DNA from: JAWKRB01 sp041389885
GTDB lineage: Bacteria > Myxococcota_A > Polyangia > Polyangiales > Ga0077539
Direction of reading: 5' to 3'
Assembly: GCA_041389885.1 (NCBI GenBank)
Contig: JAWKRB010000008.1
Coordinates: 186,001-250,000, forward strand
DNA: 64,000 bases
This document shows positions 55,735 through 64,000 of the stretch, piece after piece. The position numbers were made by a program, and so were the translations under genes. Under the pieces are notes generated by a model. The model made no database searches, was not told the origin of the DNA, and saw only the letters and a list, made by a program, of their open reading frames with translations. Position 1 is the stretch's first letter; each line of letters begins with the position of its first letter.

Positions 55735-56450
55735 ACGTAGGGGATGAACTTCGACGTCTTCGACGCGTACTCCGTGAACTGCGCGCCGTAGCGGTCCGCG
55801 AGGTACGCGTCGAGCATCGGGATGTTCAGGAACACGAACATCCCCGCCATCGTCAGCGGGATCGCGAAGGCCCAGGGCGACCCGGCCACCATCGCGAAGC
55901 CCGTGAACAGCACGAAGTCTCCGAAGTAGTTGATGTGCATCGAGTGCTTGAACAGCCCCTCGGTGTAGAGCCGCCCCTTCGACTCGGGGCGCTTCTTCCA
56001 CCGGTGCCGCATGAGCTCAGAGCCCGTGTTCAGGTACGAACCGAAGGCGTAGAGCGCGAGGCCGACCCAGGCGACCGCGCCCGGCGCCGCGGCGTTGCGC
56101 CCGCCGAAGTACACGAAGGTGCCGTGGATCACCCACAGCCACGCCGAGATCGTCGCGGCCTCGGACCAGGGCATCGTGCGCTGGATCAGCACGAACTGCG
56201 TCACCACCAGCCGCAGCGCGTACACCGTCGAGCACGCGACCAGGAGCCAGGCGCGCGGCTCGCTCCCCGGCGCCCAGCGCGCGCCCAGGGCCCCGGCGAG
56301 GCGCGCCATGCCCCCGCCGACGAGCGCGTAGCACGCCGCCGCGACCGCGGCCCACGAGAGCGCCTGCATCAAGATCTTCTGCGGCGTCGACGACGACTTC
56401 GAGTCGTACAGACCCGGCGCCTTCGCAGGCGCGCTGGTGGAATCGCTCAC
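55728..56450 (-). CDS. DUF1295/steroid-reductase-like membrane protein
   Basis: 240 residues from ATG 56450. About six hydrophobic helices. The C-terminal half has the cofactor-binding pattern of the DUF1295/3-oxo-5-alpha-steroid 4-dehydrogenase and isoprenylcysteine methyltransferase families: YLNTGSELMRHRWKKRPESK, GRLYTEGLFKHSMHINYFGD with the HxNYxGD core, LNIPMLDAYLADRYG, and FTEYASKTSKFIPYVY. It may reduce a lipid or methylate one. No pathway partners adjoin. Overlaps the MscS stop. Confidence 0.8.
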   Translation of the reverse strand: MSDSTSAPAKAPGLYDSKSSSTPQKILMQALSWAAVAAACYALVGGGMARLAGALGARWAPGSEPRAWLLVACSTVYALRLVVTQFVLIQRTMPWSEAATISAWLWVIHGTFVYFGGRNAAAPGAVAWVGLALYAFGSYLNTGSELMRHRWKKRPESKGRLYTEGLFKHSMHINYFGDFVLFTGFAMVAGSPWAFAIPLTMAGMFVFLNIPMLDAYLADRYGAQFTEYASKTSKFIPYVY

Positions 56451-56540
56451 GGTGGCCTCGGCTCCCTGCGCGCCCCGGCCCGCGCGCCCTCGGACAGTGC
56501 CCGAGTCCGGCGCGCGCCGCCACCGCCGCGCGCGCCGCGC

Positions 56541-57116
56541 TCAGCGGCCGGGGTACATCCGAAAGTCGAGGGCGTACCCGTCCGCCGTGGGCGCGCCCAC
56601 GGGCACGGGGATCTCGGAGAACTCCGACACGCGGATCACGCCGTCGAAGCGCGTGCTGCCCGACGGGGTCACCATGCGCACGCGGATCATGCGCACGCCG
56701 TCGGCCACCGCGAAGGCCTGCACGCGCCGGGGCACCGCGCCGTCGAGCACCGTGGTCATGCGCCCCGCGCGCACCTCGCCCCCGTCGAGCGCGCTCACCT
56801 CGAGGCGGTCGATGGGGCACGGGTCGCGGCGCTCGTTCTCGGGGTCGACCGGGCGGCACGAGGGCAGCACGAACCAGATCTGCTCGCCGCCGCCGAGGCT
56901 CCCGAAGTGCTGCGTGCCGCGGCCCGCGTGCAGGAGGTAGATCCTCATGCGGCGCAGCATCGAGCGAAACGCGCCCATGTCCTGCGCGACGACCTCGGGG
57001 ACCGCCGCGGGCACATCGGCCGGAGGAGGGACCGCGGTGGGCGGGTGCGCCGCCGCCGAGAAGGGCAGCGCCAGGACCATCACCGCGACGCGCAGAGAGT
57101 GACGTGGAGCGTTCAT
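56541..57116 (-). CDS. Secreted protein of unknown function
   Basis: 191 residues from ATG 57116. A signal peptide ends LALPFSAAAHP, followed by a Pro/Val/Ala-rich region of about 30 residues. The remaining mature domain (about 60-191) is beta-rich with two Cys (LPSCRPVDPENERRDPCPID) and contains GVRMIRVRMVTPSGSTRFDG, a fibronectin-like or galactose-binding-like run of strands. No family recognised. It is divergent from the SulP transporter gene across 158 bases. Confidence 0.6.
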   Translation of the reverse strand: MNAPRHSLRVAVMVLALPFSAAAHPPTAVPPPADVPAAVPEVVAQDMGAFRSMLRRMRIYLLHAGRGTQHFGSLGGGEQIWFVLPSCRPVDPENERRDPCPIDRLEVSALDGGEVRAGRMTTVLDGAVPRRVQAFAVADGVRMIRVRMVTPSGSTRFDGVIRVSEFSEIPVPVGAPTADGYALDFRMYPGR

Positions 57117-57274
57117 GCCCACGCGCGCAGCAAGCCACGCGCCGCGCGGGCGTTCTCGACCTTTCGCGGCGCGCGCAGGCATCGCGAGGCACTCCGTGCG
57201 CGCAGGGCGTGCGCGCGAGGCGCGCGAGGATTCATTGCGTCTCGAGCGCGCTTCGCAGGAGCATCGCGCGGGCG

Positions 57275-59491
57275 ATGCGCGACGCGACGACACGGCCTTC
57301 AGGCGAGCTCGTGGGGTGGACCGGCGACCTGTGGGGCGGCCTCGCGGCGACGCTCGTCGCGCTGCCCGCGTCGCTGGCCTTCGGCGTCGCGGTGTACGGC
57401 CCCCTCGCGGGCGCCGGCGCGGGCGCCCTGGCCGGCCTCCTGGGCGCCGTGGCGCTGGGGGTCGTCGCGCCCCTCGCCGGGGGCACCCCGAGGCTGATCT
57501 CCGCCCCCTGCGCGCCCGCGGTGGCGGTGCTCAACGCCTTCGCGCTCCAGACCGCCGCGCGCCACCCCGGAGAGGCCGGGCGGGTGCTGGTGCTGATGAG
57601 CCTCGTGGGCCTCCTCGCCGCCCTCGCGCAGATCGCCCTCGGCGCGGCGCGAGCGGGCACGGTGATCAAGTACATCCCCTACCCCGTGGTGACCGGCTAC
57701 CTCAGCGGCGTCGCCGTGGTGATCTTCTTGAAGCAGCTCCCGGCGCTGCTCGGGCTGGGGGCGGGGGTGAGCCTCTCGCACGGGCTGATGACCCCCTCGG
57801 CGTGGCAGGGGCCCGCGATGGGGGTGGGCGCGGCGACCGTCGTCGGGATGATCCTCGCGCCGAGGGTGACCCGCGCCGTGCCCCCGGCGATCGTGGGCCT
57901 GGGCGCGGGCGTGCTGGCCTACGGCGCCTTCGCGGCGCTGCGCCCTGAGCTCCGGTCGCTCGCGGGCAACGCGCTGGTCATCGGCCCCCTCGGGGCGGGC
58001 GGCGGAGCGGGCTTCGCCGACGCGTTTCGCGCGCGGGCGAGCGCCCTCCGCGCGCTGGGCCTCTCAGACCTCCGCGAGGTCCTGGGCACCGCCGCGACCC
58101 TCGCCGTGGTGCTCTCCCTCGACACGCTGAAGACCTGCGTGCTGGTCGACGCCACGACGGGCGGGCAGCACGACTCGAACCGCGAGCTCTTCGGTCAGGG
58201 CGCGGCGAACCTGGTCTCGGCCACCGCCGGGGGGATGCCCGGCGCGGGCACCTCGGGCCCCACCCTCGTCGCGATCGCCAGCGGCGCGCAGACGCGCTGG
58301 GCGGGGGTGATCGAGGGCGCGCTGGTGCTGGTGGCCTACCTCGCGCTCGGCCCGGTGGTGGCGTGGGCGCCGCTCGCCGCCCTCGCGGGGATCCTCGCCG
58401 TGGTCGCGGTGAAGATGTTCGACTTCGGGGTCCTCTCCTGGGCGCGCCACCGCGCGACGGCCTTTGATTTCGCGGTGGTGGTCACGGTGATCGCCGTCGC
58501 CGTGGGCGTGAGCCTGATCACGGCGTCGGGGGTCGGGGTCGCGCTCTCGATCCTGCTGTTCATCCGCAACGAGGCGCGGACCTCGGTGATCCGCCGGCGG
58601 CTGCGCGGCGACGAGGTGTTCTCGAAGCGCCGGAGGCTCCCGGCGGAGATGGCGGTGCTGGCCCGCGACGGCGCCGCGACGCTGCTGGTGCAGCTCCAGG
58701 GGTCGCTGTTCTTCGGCACCACCGACCAGCTCCGCGCGGCCCTCGCGAGCGACCTGGCCGAGCGCGACACGGTCGTCTTCGACCTGCGCCGCGTCGACGC
58801 CGTGGACCTCACCGCGGTGCACATCCTCGCGCAGATGCGCGAGCAGCTGAGGCGCCGGGGCGCGACGATGATCCTGTGCCGACTCCCGCGCTCCTTCGCG
58901 GGGCAAGACGACCCCGAGCGCTACCTCCGCGACGCCGGCCTCCTCGACGAGGGCGACGAGCCCATGCTCTTCGCGCAGCTCTCCGACGCCCTCGCCTGGG
59001 CCGAGGACCGCACCCTCGCCGCGAGCGGGCTCGTCTCCGCCGACGAGGCGCCGCTGGACCTCCTCGACATGACCATGTTTCAGGGGCGCAAGGCCGAGAC
59101 CCTCGCGAGCCTGATGGGCGCGATCGAGGCGCGCGCGGTGGCCGCGGGCGACGCGGTGTTTCGCCACGGCGACGAGGGCGACGAGCTCTTCTTCGTGCGC
59201 CGCGGCTGCGTGCGCATCGCGCTCCCCATGACCGAGGGGAGCCTCCACGTCGCCAGCTTCGGCCGCGGAGACTTCTTCGGCGAGATCGCCTTCCTCGACG
59301 GCGGCGCGCGCACCGCCGACGCCCTGGCCGAGGCCGACACCGAGCTGTACGCCCTCTCTCGCAAGCGCTTCGACGAGGTCTCCGCGGCGCACCCGAGGCT
59401 GGGCCAGGGCCTCTTCGCGAGCCTCGCCCGCGCCATCGCGCTGCGCCTGCGGCGCGCCGACGACGAGATCACCACCCTCGAAGAGTCGTGA
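57275..59491 (+). CDS. SulP-family anion transporter fused to STAS and cyclic-nucleotide-binding domains
   Basis: 738 residues. ATG 57275 is chosen because the first membrane helix of the transporter follows (GDLWGGLAATLVALPASLAF). Ten to twelve membrane helices (about 15-420), with the SulP signature VVTGYLSGVAVVIFLKQLPA, then a STAS domain (about 460-560, VLARDGAATLLVQLQGSLFF; VDAVDLTAVHILAQMREQLR), then a linker and a cNMP-binding domain (about 615-725, FRHGDEGDELFFVRRGCVRI, FGRGDFFGEIAFLDGGARTA). The FGExAxLxxxxRTA phosphate-binding cassette is nearly complete. It probably moves sulfate, bicarbonate or another anion under control of a nucleotide second messenger. Confidence 0.88.
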   Translation: MRDATTRPSGELVGWTGDLWGGLAATLVALPASLAFGVAVYGPLAGAGAGALAGLLGAVALGVVAPLAGGTPRLISAPCAPAVAVLNAFALQTAARHPGEAGRVLVLMSLVGLLAALAQIALGAARAGTVIKYIPYPVVTGYLSGVAVVIFLKQLPALLGLGAGVSLSHGLMTPSAWQGPAMGVGAATVVGMILAPRVTRAVPPAIVGLGAGVLAYGAFAALRPELRSLAGNALVIGPLGAGGGAGFADAFRARASALRALGLSDLREVLGTAATLAVVLSLDTLKTCVLVDATTGGQHDSNRELFGQGAANLVSATAGGMPGAGTSGPTLVAIASGAQTRWAGVIEGALVLVAYLALGPVVAWAPLAALAGILAVVAVKMFDFGVLSWARHRATAFDFAVVVTVIAVAVGVSLITASGVGVALSILLFIRNEARTSVIRRRLRGDEVFSKRRRLPAEMAVLARDGAATLLVQLQGSLFFGTTDQLRAALASDLAERDTVVFDLRRVDAVDLTAVHILAQMREQLRRRGATMILCRLPRSFAGQDDPERYLRDAGLLDEGDEPMLFAQLSDALAWAEDRTLAASGLVSADEAPLDLLDMTMFQGRKAETLASLMGAIEARAVAAGDAVFRHGDEGDELFFVRRGCVRIALPMTEGSLHVASFGRGDFFGEIAFLDGGARTADALAEADTELYALSRKRFDEVSAAHPRLGQGLFASLARAIALRLRRADDEITTLEES

Positions 59492-59497
59492 GCGCGC

Positions 59498-61072
59498 TCA
59501 GAGCGCGACGGCGACGGCGGGGTCCTCGGCGGGGAAGCGCGGGCGGATCCACGCGTCGCCCCGGCCGTCGCCGCGGTCGTCGAACTCGAGGGGCGTGACC
59601 CACACGTCGCGGCCGCACTGCCCCGAGGCGCGGCAGGGCTCGGCCTGGAGCCGGTGGTGCACGTAGTACCAGCGCACGCCGTCGGGGCCGAGCACGGGGG
59701 TGCCGTGCCCGAACGACTGCCCCCGGCTGGGGATCAAGAGCCGCCCCGCGAGCCGCCCCGCGGCGTCGGAGGCGAGGCCCTCGGGGCGGTCGGCGGCGAC
59801 CCAGTAGACGCTGTAGTACGCCGAGTCCCAGGTGCTCCCTGACATCAGCGCGTAGACCCAGCGGTTGCGGCGAAAGAGCGAGACGCCCTCGTTCACGCCC
59901 CAGACGTAGCCGTCGCGCGCGAAGTCTCGGCCCTGTCGCTCGCGGGTGAACGAGAGCATCTCCCCGCACCGCGGGCACGACGACGCGAGGCGCGAGAGCA
60001 GCGCGCCGTCGTGGGGATCGCCGACGCCGACCTGCGGGACCGCCGCGGTGCAGCGCACCGTCCAGGGGTCACGCCCCTCGAGCTCGACGAGGTTGACGTG
60101 CTGACCGTAGTGCCCCCGCTCCCAGTCCACCCGCGGGGGCGTGTTCGTGTACCAGGAGTATCCCATCCACCAGCGGCCGTCGCGGGGGTCTCGAAACACC
60201 GAGGAGTCCAGGCGAATGATGTGGTGACAGAAGCCTCCCTGGCAGTCCTGCGACGCCCGGTCGAGGCTGTGGGGAATGGGCGTGCTCGCGGGGCAGTCGG
60301 TGAGGTGCCCGCCCGCGCGAAAGGGCTCCCACGGGCGCTCGGCGACCGCGAACGGACCCGTCGGAGAAGACGACGACGCGACGTACACCCCGCCGTCCTC
60401 GCGGTACCCAGGGCACGACGACTGCGCGGTCGCGTAGCGCACGGCGCTGAACGAGAGCAGCCACGCGCCGGGGCGGACCTCGACCACGTCGGGCGCCCAG
60501 AGGTGGCAGTAGTGCCCGCCGTTGAGCGCCACCGAGCCGCCCGGTCGCACCGCTTCGCGGCGAAAGAGCCCATCTGCCCGGCGCGTCCAGCGCACCAGGT
60601 CGCGAGACTCGAAGACCGAGAAGTCTCCAGATCCCGCGGTGGGATAGAGGTAGTAGATCACCCGCCCCGCGCCGTCGACCGTGCGCACGACGTGAGGATC
60701 AGGGTGGTCGCCCGCGAGCACGGGGTTCGTCCCGCGCGCGAAGCGAGGCCCCGCGTCCGTCCCCGGCGCGTCGCGCGCGTCGGTCCCCGGCGCGTCGCGC
60801 GCGTCGGTCCCCGGCGCGTCGCGCGCGTCCATCCCCGGCGCGTCGCGCGCGTCGGTCCCCGGCGCGTCGCGCGCGTCCATCTCCGGCGCGTCGCGCGCGT
60901 CGGTCCCCGGCGCGTCGCGCGCGTCCATCTCCGGCGCGTCGCGCACATCCATCGCGATCACATCCCGTTGTGCGACAGGGAGATCGGACGCGACGCCCGC
61001 GTCCGCCTCGGGCGCCACGGGGTCGCTCGCGCAGGCCATCAGGAGCAACGGCAGTGCGAAGGGGGCGCGCAC
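59498..61072 (-). CDS. GH43-like glycosidase lipoprotein with Asp-Ala repeat stalk
   Basis: 524 residues from GTG 61072. Lipobox Cys in LPLLLMAC, then a stalk of DARDAPGT/DARDAPEM repeats encoded by a 24-bp DNA repeat (residues about 40-108). The catalytic part is a five-blade propeller of the GH43/GH62/GH68-like type: NPVLAGDHPDPHVVR with the catalytic-base Asp in DPH, FESRDLVRWTR, HYCHLWAPDVVEVRPGAW with the WAPDV Asp, and RDFARDGYVWGVNEGVSLFR, where the acid Glu may lie. Substrate is probably an arabinan, xylan or similar. A GH13 gene lies immediately downstream on the same strand's 5' side. Confidence 0.8.
   Translation of the reverse strand: MRAPFALPLLLMACASDPVAPEADAGVASDLPVAQRDVIAMDVRDAPEMDARDAPGTDARDAPEMDARDAPGTDARDAPGMDARDAPGTDARDAPGTDARDAPGTDAGPRFARGTNPVLAGDHPDPHVVRTVDGAGRVIYYLYPTAGSGDFSVFESRDLVRWTRRADGLFRREAVRPGGSVALNGGHYCHLWAPDVVEVRPGAWLLSFSAVRYATAQSSCPGYREDGGVYVASSSSPTGPFAVAERPWEPFRAGGHLTDCPASTPIPHSLDRASQDCQGGFCHHIIRLDSSVFRDPRDGRWWMGYSWYTNTPPRVDWERGHYGQHVNLVELEGRDPWTVRCTAAVPQVGVGDPHDGALLSRLASSCPRCGEMLSFTRERQGRDFARDGYVWGVNEGVSLFRRNRWVYALMSGSTWDSAYYSVYWVAADRPEGLASDAAGRLAGRLLIPSRGQSFGHGTPVLGPDGVRWYYVHHRLQAEPCRASGQCGRDVWVTPLEFDDRGDGRGDAWIRPRFPAEDPAVAVAL
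60752..60957. repeat. 24-bp coding minisatellite (DARDAPGT/DARDAPEM)
   Basis: About eight units of a 24-bp repeat, each encoding eight residues; the third-codon bases are also conserved, so the units are recent DNA duplications. GT, EM and GM variants alternate. Such a run can expand or contract and change stalk length. Confidence 0.85.
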
Positions 61073-61106
61073 CTCACGGATCGTACACCGACGCGCGCGG
61101 ACCTCC

Positions 61107-63455
61107 TCACGGCGCGAGGATCGCCGAGCCCCAGGGCCCCAGCGACACCGACACCGCCCCCCCGGTCACCGTGACCGACGCGCCCCCGAGGCGGTCGCGC
61201 AGCACGGTCCCGTCGGTGAAGAGCCCGCCTGGGAGCCGCGCGGTGACGGTGCGCGGCGCGTCGGCGCGGGAGAGGGCCACGAGCGCGGCGCTCGACGGCG
61301 CGCGGCGCGCGAAGAGCAGGGTCTCCTCGGTCGCGGCCACCGAGGCGTACTCCCCGACGCGCAGGGCGACGAGCTCGCGCCGCGCGCTCCCCGCCGCGCG
61401 CACGTGCGCGAGGGTCGCGCGCTCGTCGGCGTTGAGCGCCGCCTCGGCGCGCCAGAGACGTCGGTTGTTCGGGTCGGCGCCGCCCCACTCGCCGTACTCG
61501 TCGCCGTAGTACACCAGCGGCGCGCCAGGAATGGTCAGCACCCAGGTCATCGCGAGGCGATGCCGGGCGTACGCGCTGGCGTCGCGGGGCGCTTCCGCGA
61601 CGTCGTCCCACTGGCGACCGGGGATCGAAGGGTCGAGGCCAGGGCTCTGCCCGCGGTAGCTCGCGAGGGTGGTGAAGCGCGCGGTGTCGTGGCTCCCGAC
61701 GTAGGGGGTCATCACGGACCCGGCGGGGTACTGCTGCGCGCTCTGCTGGGTCCAGTAGTCGACGTGGAGCATCCCCCGCGCGTCGCTCGAGAACGCCCGG
61801 TAGGGCACGGCGTGATACAGCACGAAATCGGCCTGCCCATCGAGGGCGTTGGGGCCGATGTAACGCGAGATGGTGTCGTACTCGCCGCGGTTGCAGTCGA
61901 GGCCGCAGTCGCTCCACCCCATCGCGGTCTCACCGGTGAGAAAGACCCGCTGCCCCGTCGCCTCGAACTCGTCGTGGAGCCGCGCGCGGAGGTTGTACGC
62001 GACGATGTCCTCGACGTGCTTCACGGCGTCGACCCGCAGGCCGTCGAGGTCGAAGCGGTCGATCCAGAAGGCCGCGTCGTCGACGAACTGCGCCGCGGCC
62101 TCGGGCACCGACCAGTTCACGTCGGGGAGGTAGTCGGTGAAGAGGCAGTCGAGTCGCCGCGCGGTCCAGTCGCAGTTGTTGGTCCCGCAGACGCAGCCCG
62201 TGCGAAACCACTCGGGGTGCGCGCGAAAATACTCGTGGTCGCGGTGCACGTGGTTCACCACGAAGTCTTGCAGCACGCGAATGCCGTGGGCGTGGGCCTC
62301 GGCGATGAGCGCGTGAAGGCCCTCCTCGCCGCCGAAGCGCGGGTCCACCTCGCGGCCGCGGGTGGGCCAGTAGCCGTGGTAGCCCATCACCTGGTTGCGC
62401 CCGTTCGACGCGAGAAACGGCCCGTCGGGGTTGCGGTTCACCGGCGCGATCCAGAGCGCGCGCACCCCGAGGCGGTCGAGGGTGCCGTCGGCGATGCGCG
62501 CGCGGAGGCCCTGAAAGTCTCCGCCCTGAAAATCGGCCCGGGGGTCGACGCCCGCCGTGGGCGCCGGGTCGTTCGAGGTCGAACCATTCACGAAGCGGTC
62601 GACCATGGCCATGTAGATCGTCGCGCCCTGCCAGGTGAAGGCCTCGGCCTCGACCCAGAACACCAGCTTGAGGGGGGCGGCCGCCCGGCCCTCGCGGTCC
62701 CTCGCCTCGACCCGCGCGGTGTACTTGCCGTCGTCGAGGCCATTGGCCTGCAAGGAGATACGCCCGGTCGCGGGGTCAGGGGTGACCTCCGAGAGCGCCC
62801 GCTCGGCGGCGCCGCGGCGCAGGGTCACCCGCACGCTCGCGGGGTCGAGCGCGCCGCCGCCCGCGCCCGGCGCGAAGGCCACCGTCGCGGCGTACTCGCC
62901 CGCGCCCGGCGCGCCGCGGGTGGCGGCGCCGGTGACGAGGGTGAGGGTCGGGAGCGCGCAGTCGGCCACGAGCACGCCTGAGTTCTCGACCCCGCCGACG
63001 TACTTACGGCGACGGGCCGCGGGGTCGAGCTCCCAGCCCCCGTCGACCAGGAGCTTGTACCCGTGGAGCCCAGGAGGAATGCTCACGGTGCCCGTCCACG
63101 CGCCGTCGGAGCCTCGCTGAAGCGCCGCGCCGGGGTTGCTCCAGCCGCTCCACTCGCCGGTGACCTCGACGCGAGACACCGCGCGGCCCGTGAAGGCCGG
63201 CACGCGAAAGGCCGTAGGGCATCGCAGGTCGCCCGCGTCGGAGCGCGTGACGTCCTCGGGGCTCGACGCGTCGGCGCGGGCCACGTCGGACGCCGCGGGA
63301 GCATCGGGGACCGCCGCGTCGAAGGCCCCCGCGTCGAAGGCCCCCGCGTCGGAGGCCGGGAGCTCGGCGAGGGGAACGTCCACCAGCCCCGGTCCCGGCG
63401 TCGGCGACGCGGTGCACCCGTAGGCGAGGGCGAGGGAGAGCAGGAGCGCGCGCAT
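61107..63455 (-). CDS. Alpha-amylase family (GH13) lipoprotein with CBM48-like domain
   Basis: 782 residues from ATG 63455. Lipobox Cys in LLLSLALAYGC and an Asp-Ala linker. A CBM48-like glycogen-binding domain (about 85-150, VTGEWSGWSNPGAALQRGSD; PGLHGYKLLVDGGWELDP) and a further beta domain precede the GH13 barrel. Catalytic residues are present: nucleophile Asp476 in DGLRVDAVKHV, acid/base Glu509 in FLTGETAMG, and Asp590 in GSHDTARF. The conserved region I appears as LQDFVVNHVHRDH. It should cleave alpha-1,4-glucans such as starch or glycogen at the cell surface. Confidence 0.9.
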   Translation of the reverse strand: MRALLLSLALAYGCTASPTPGPGLVDVPLAELPASDAGAFDAGAFDAAVPDAPAASDVARADASSPEDVTRSDAGDLRCPTAFRVPAFTGRAVSRVEVTGEWSGWSNPGAALQRGSDGAWTGTVSIPPGLHGYKLLVDGGWELDPAARRRKYVGGVENSGVLVADCALPTLTLVTGAATRGAPGAGEYAATVAFAPGAGGGALDPASVRVTLRRGAAERALSEVTPDPATGRISLQANGLDDGKYTARVEARDREGRAAAPLKLVFWVEAEAFTWQGATIYMAMVDRFVNGSTSNDPAPTAGVDPRADFQGGDFQGLRARIADGTLDRLGVRALWIAPVNRNPDGPFLASNGRNQVMGYHGYWPTRGREVDPRFGGEEGLHALIAEAHAHGIRVLQDFVVNHVHRDHEYFRAHPEWFRTGCVCGTNNCDWTARRLDCLFTDYLPDVNWSVPEAAAQFVDDAAFWIDRFDLDGLRVDAVKHVEDIVAYNLRARLHDEFEATGQRVFLTGETAMGWSDCGLDCNRGEYDTISRYIGPNALDGQADFVLYHAVPYRAFSSDARGMLHVDYWTQQSAQQYPAGSVMTPYVGSHDTARFTTLASYRGQSPGLDPSIPGRQWDDVAEAPRDASAYARHRLAMTWVLTIPGAPLVYYGDEYGEWGGADPNNRRLWRAEAALNADERATLAHVRAAGSARRELVALRVGEYASVAATEETLLFARRAPSSAALVALSRADAPRTVTARLPGGLFTDGTVLRDRLGGASVTVTGGAVSVSLGPWGSAILAP

Positions 63456-63478
63456 GGGCGCGAGTCTGCCACGGAGGC

Positions 63479-64000
63479 TCACGCCCGTCGGCGCCTCGCC
63501 AGCATCGCGAGCGCGAGGGCCCACGCGCCCCAGGCGCCCCGCGCGCGACGGGTCGTGCGACAGCCGCAGCCCCCGGCGGGCGTCGCGGGCGCGGCGCTGG
63601 CGTCGGCGAGGCCCGCGTCGAGCGCCCCCGTGGCGGCGACCCAGATGTGCCCGGTGATCACCCGCGGGCGGCCGTTGACCGAGAGCTCGCAGCGCCAGCG
63701 GTCGTCGCGCGTCCCCGGCGGGGCGGTGACCTCGAGGGTGGCGGTGAAGGGGTCGGAGGTGACCGACACCGGCGTCTGCGCCTCGCCGTTGCGGAGAAAG
63801 TTCAAGATCGAACCTTCTCCCCCGGTGACCGTCACCCGCAGCGTGGCGCTCGGCGCGCGCAGCGTGTCTCCCACCATCGCCGCCTCGCCCGCGCGCAGGT
63901 CGACCATGGGGTCGTCGGGCCCCTGGAGCTTGACCACCGTGCGCCCCGCGCGCACCCCCGCGACGATCGCGGGCACGCTGAGCTCGGTGGCCCACACCAT
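63479..64000 (-). CDS. CehA/McbA-type surface protein, C-terminal part with MYXO-CTERM-like tail (5' end outside window)
   Basis: The frame is open to the window edge; 173 residues are visible. The start ATELSVPAIVAGVRAGRTVV followed by KLQGPDDPMVDL is the end of the CehA/McbA family PHP-type metallohydrolase fold, and a beta domain (residues about 45-125) follows. The tail PAGGCGCRTTRRARGAWGAW ending LALAMLARRRRA is a MYXO-CTERM sorting signal: GGCGC motif, hydrophobic stretch, then Arg cluster. The Cys is probably lipidated or cleaved by a myxosortase, which places the protein on the surface. The catalytic His/Asp residues would be upstream. Confidence 0.75.
   Translation of the reverse strand: MVWATELSVPAIVAGVRAGRTVVKLQGPDDPMVDLRAGEAAMVGDTLRAPSATLRVTVTGGEGSILNFLRNGEAQTPVSVTSDPFTATLEVTAPPGTRDDRWRCELSVNGRPRVITGHIWVAATGALDAGLADASAAPATPAGGCGCRTTRRARGAWGAWALALAMLARRRRA

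Noticed and set aside
59493..59507. CGCGCTC-A-GAGCGCG palindrome between convergent stops as a terminator
   Set aside because: The loop is a single base and the stem lies within the overlapping ends of both genes; no T tract. Left out as too weak.
60752..60957. Short evenly spaced repeats as a possible CRISPR array
   Set aside because: Units are contiguous 24-bp repeats with no unique spacers and are in frame within a lipoprotein stalk; there are no cas genes.

Overview
The window is very GC-rich DNA from what looks like a myxobacterium (Myxococcota, Polyangia/Sandaracinaceae-like). The main signs are a MYXO-CTERM-type tail on the last protein, many lipoproteins whose lipobox is followed by a long Asp-Ala linker, Hanks-type Ser/Thr kinases, an RCC1-repeat lipoprotein, and abundant two-component proteins. 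The genus assignment is inference. I see no tRNA, rRNA, CRISPR array or prophage.

Layout. 1-6.6 kb: the 3' end of ppc, a secreted GH5 glycosidase, then PAS kinase, receiver-kinase and kinase-receiver signalling proteins. 6.7-11.4 kb: small membrane proteins, an outer-membrane protein broken by a one-base shift, a molybdopterin oxidoreductase with a strong terminator hairpin, and a GNAT enzyme. 11.4-19.1 kb: a CzcRS-like two-component pair and its CzcCBA-type heavy-metal RND efflux operon, with a candidate response-regulator box between them. 19.2-26 kb: a decayed region with kinase and Fpg remnants, a 62-bp inverted repeat, a Uma2 protein, and a copper monooxygenase gene cut by a truncated IS66 element between ~380-bp direct repeats. 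26-28 kb: a GT-C-like membrane protein and a universal stress protein, each with a one-base shift.

28-33.3 kb is the most coherent functional block: two YeeE/YedE-type sulfur transport proteins, a TauE/SafE exporter, two metallo-beta-lactamase-fold proteins of the persulfide dioxygenase type, and a FisR-like sigma-54 activator. Sigma-54 -24/-12 promoters can be read in front of all three target units (the third carries one mismatch at -12), and a TGAAAC motif recurs upstream of the yeeE pair and of the activator gene. It reads as a sulfide/sulfane-sulfur response regulon.

33.3-47 kb: DUF1697, a long Cys-rich repeat lipoprotein with clustered indels, an HTH/Zn-ribbon regulator, an ATP-grasp enzyme, a LysR regulator, a CpcT/CpeT-like lipoprotein, a dinucleotide-binding oxidoreductase, and a 1225-residue amidohydrolase/TSP3/lamin-tail lipoprotein. 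46-51 kb: convergent and divergent Ser/Thr kinase genes, one in a translationally coupled operon with a periplasmic protein and an RCC1 lipoprotein. 51-57 kb: a Tsi6-like protein, an alpha/beta hydrolase, paired HPF-like proteins, an NhaR-like regulator, an MscS channel and a DUF1295-type membrane protein. 57-64 kb: a SulP-STAS-cNMP transporter, a GH43-like and a GH13 lipoprotein, and the C-terminus of a CehA/McbA-like surface protein.

At least five genes are interrupted by single-base shifts, some in short homopolymers, and two stretches (24.8-25.1 kb and 36.95-37.3 kb) hold many small indels. The consensus may carry residual indel errors, so the broken genes should be treated with caution.
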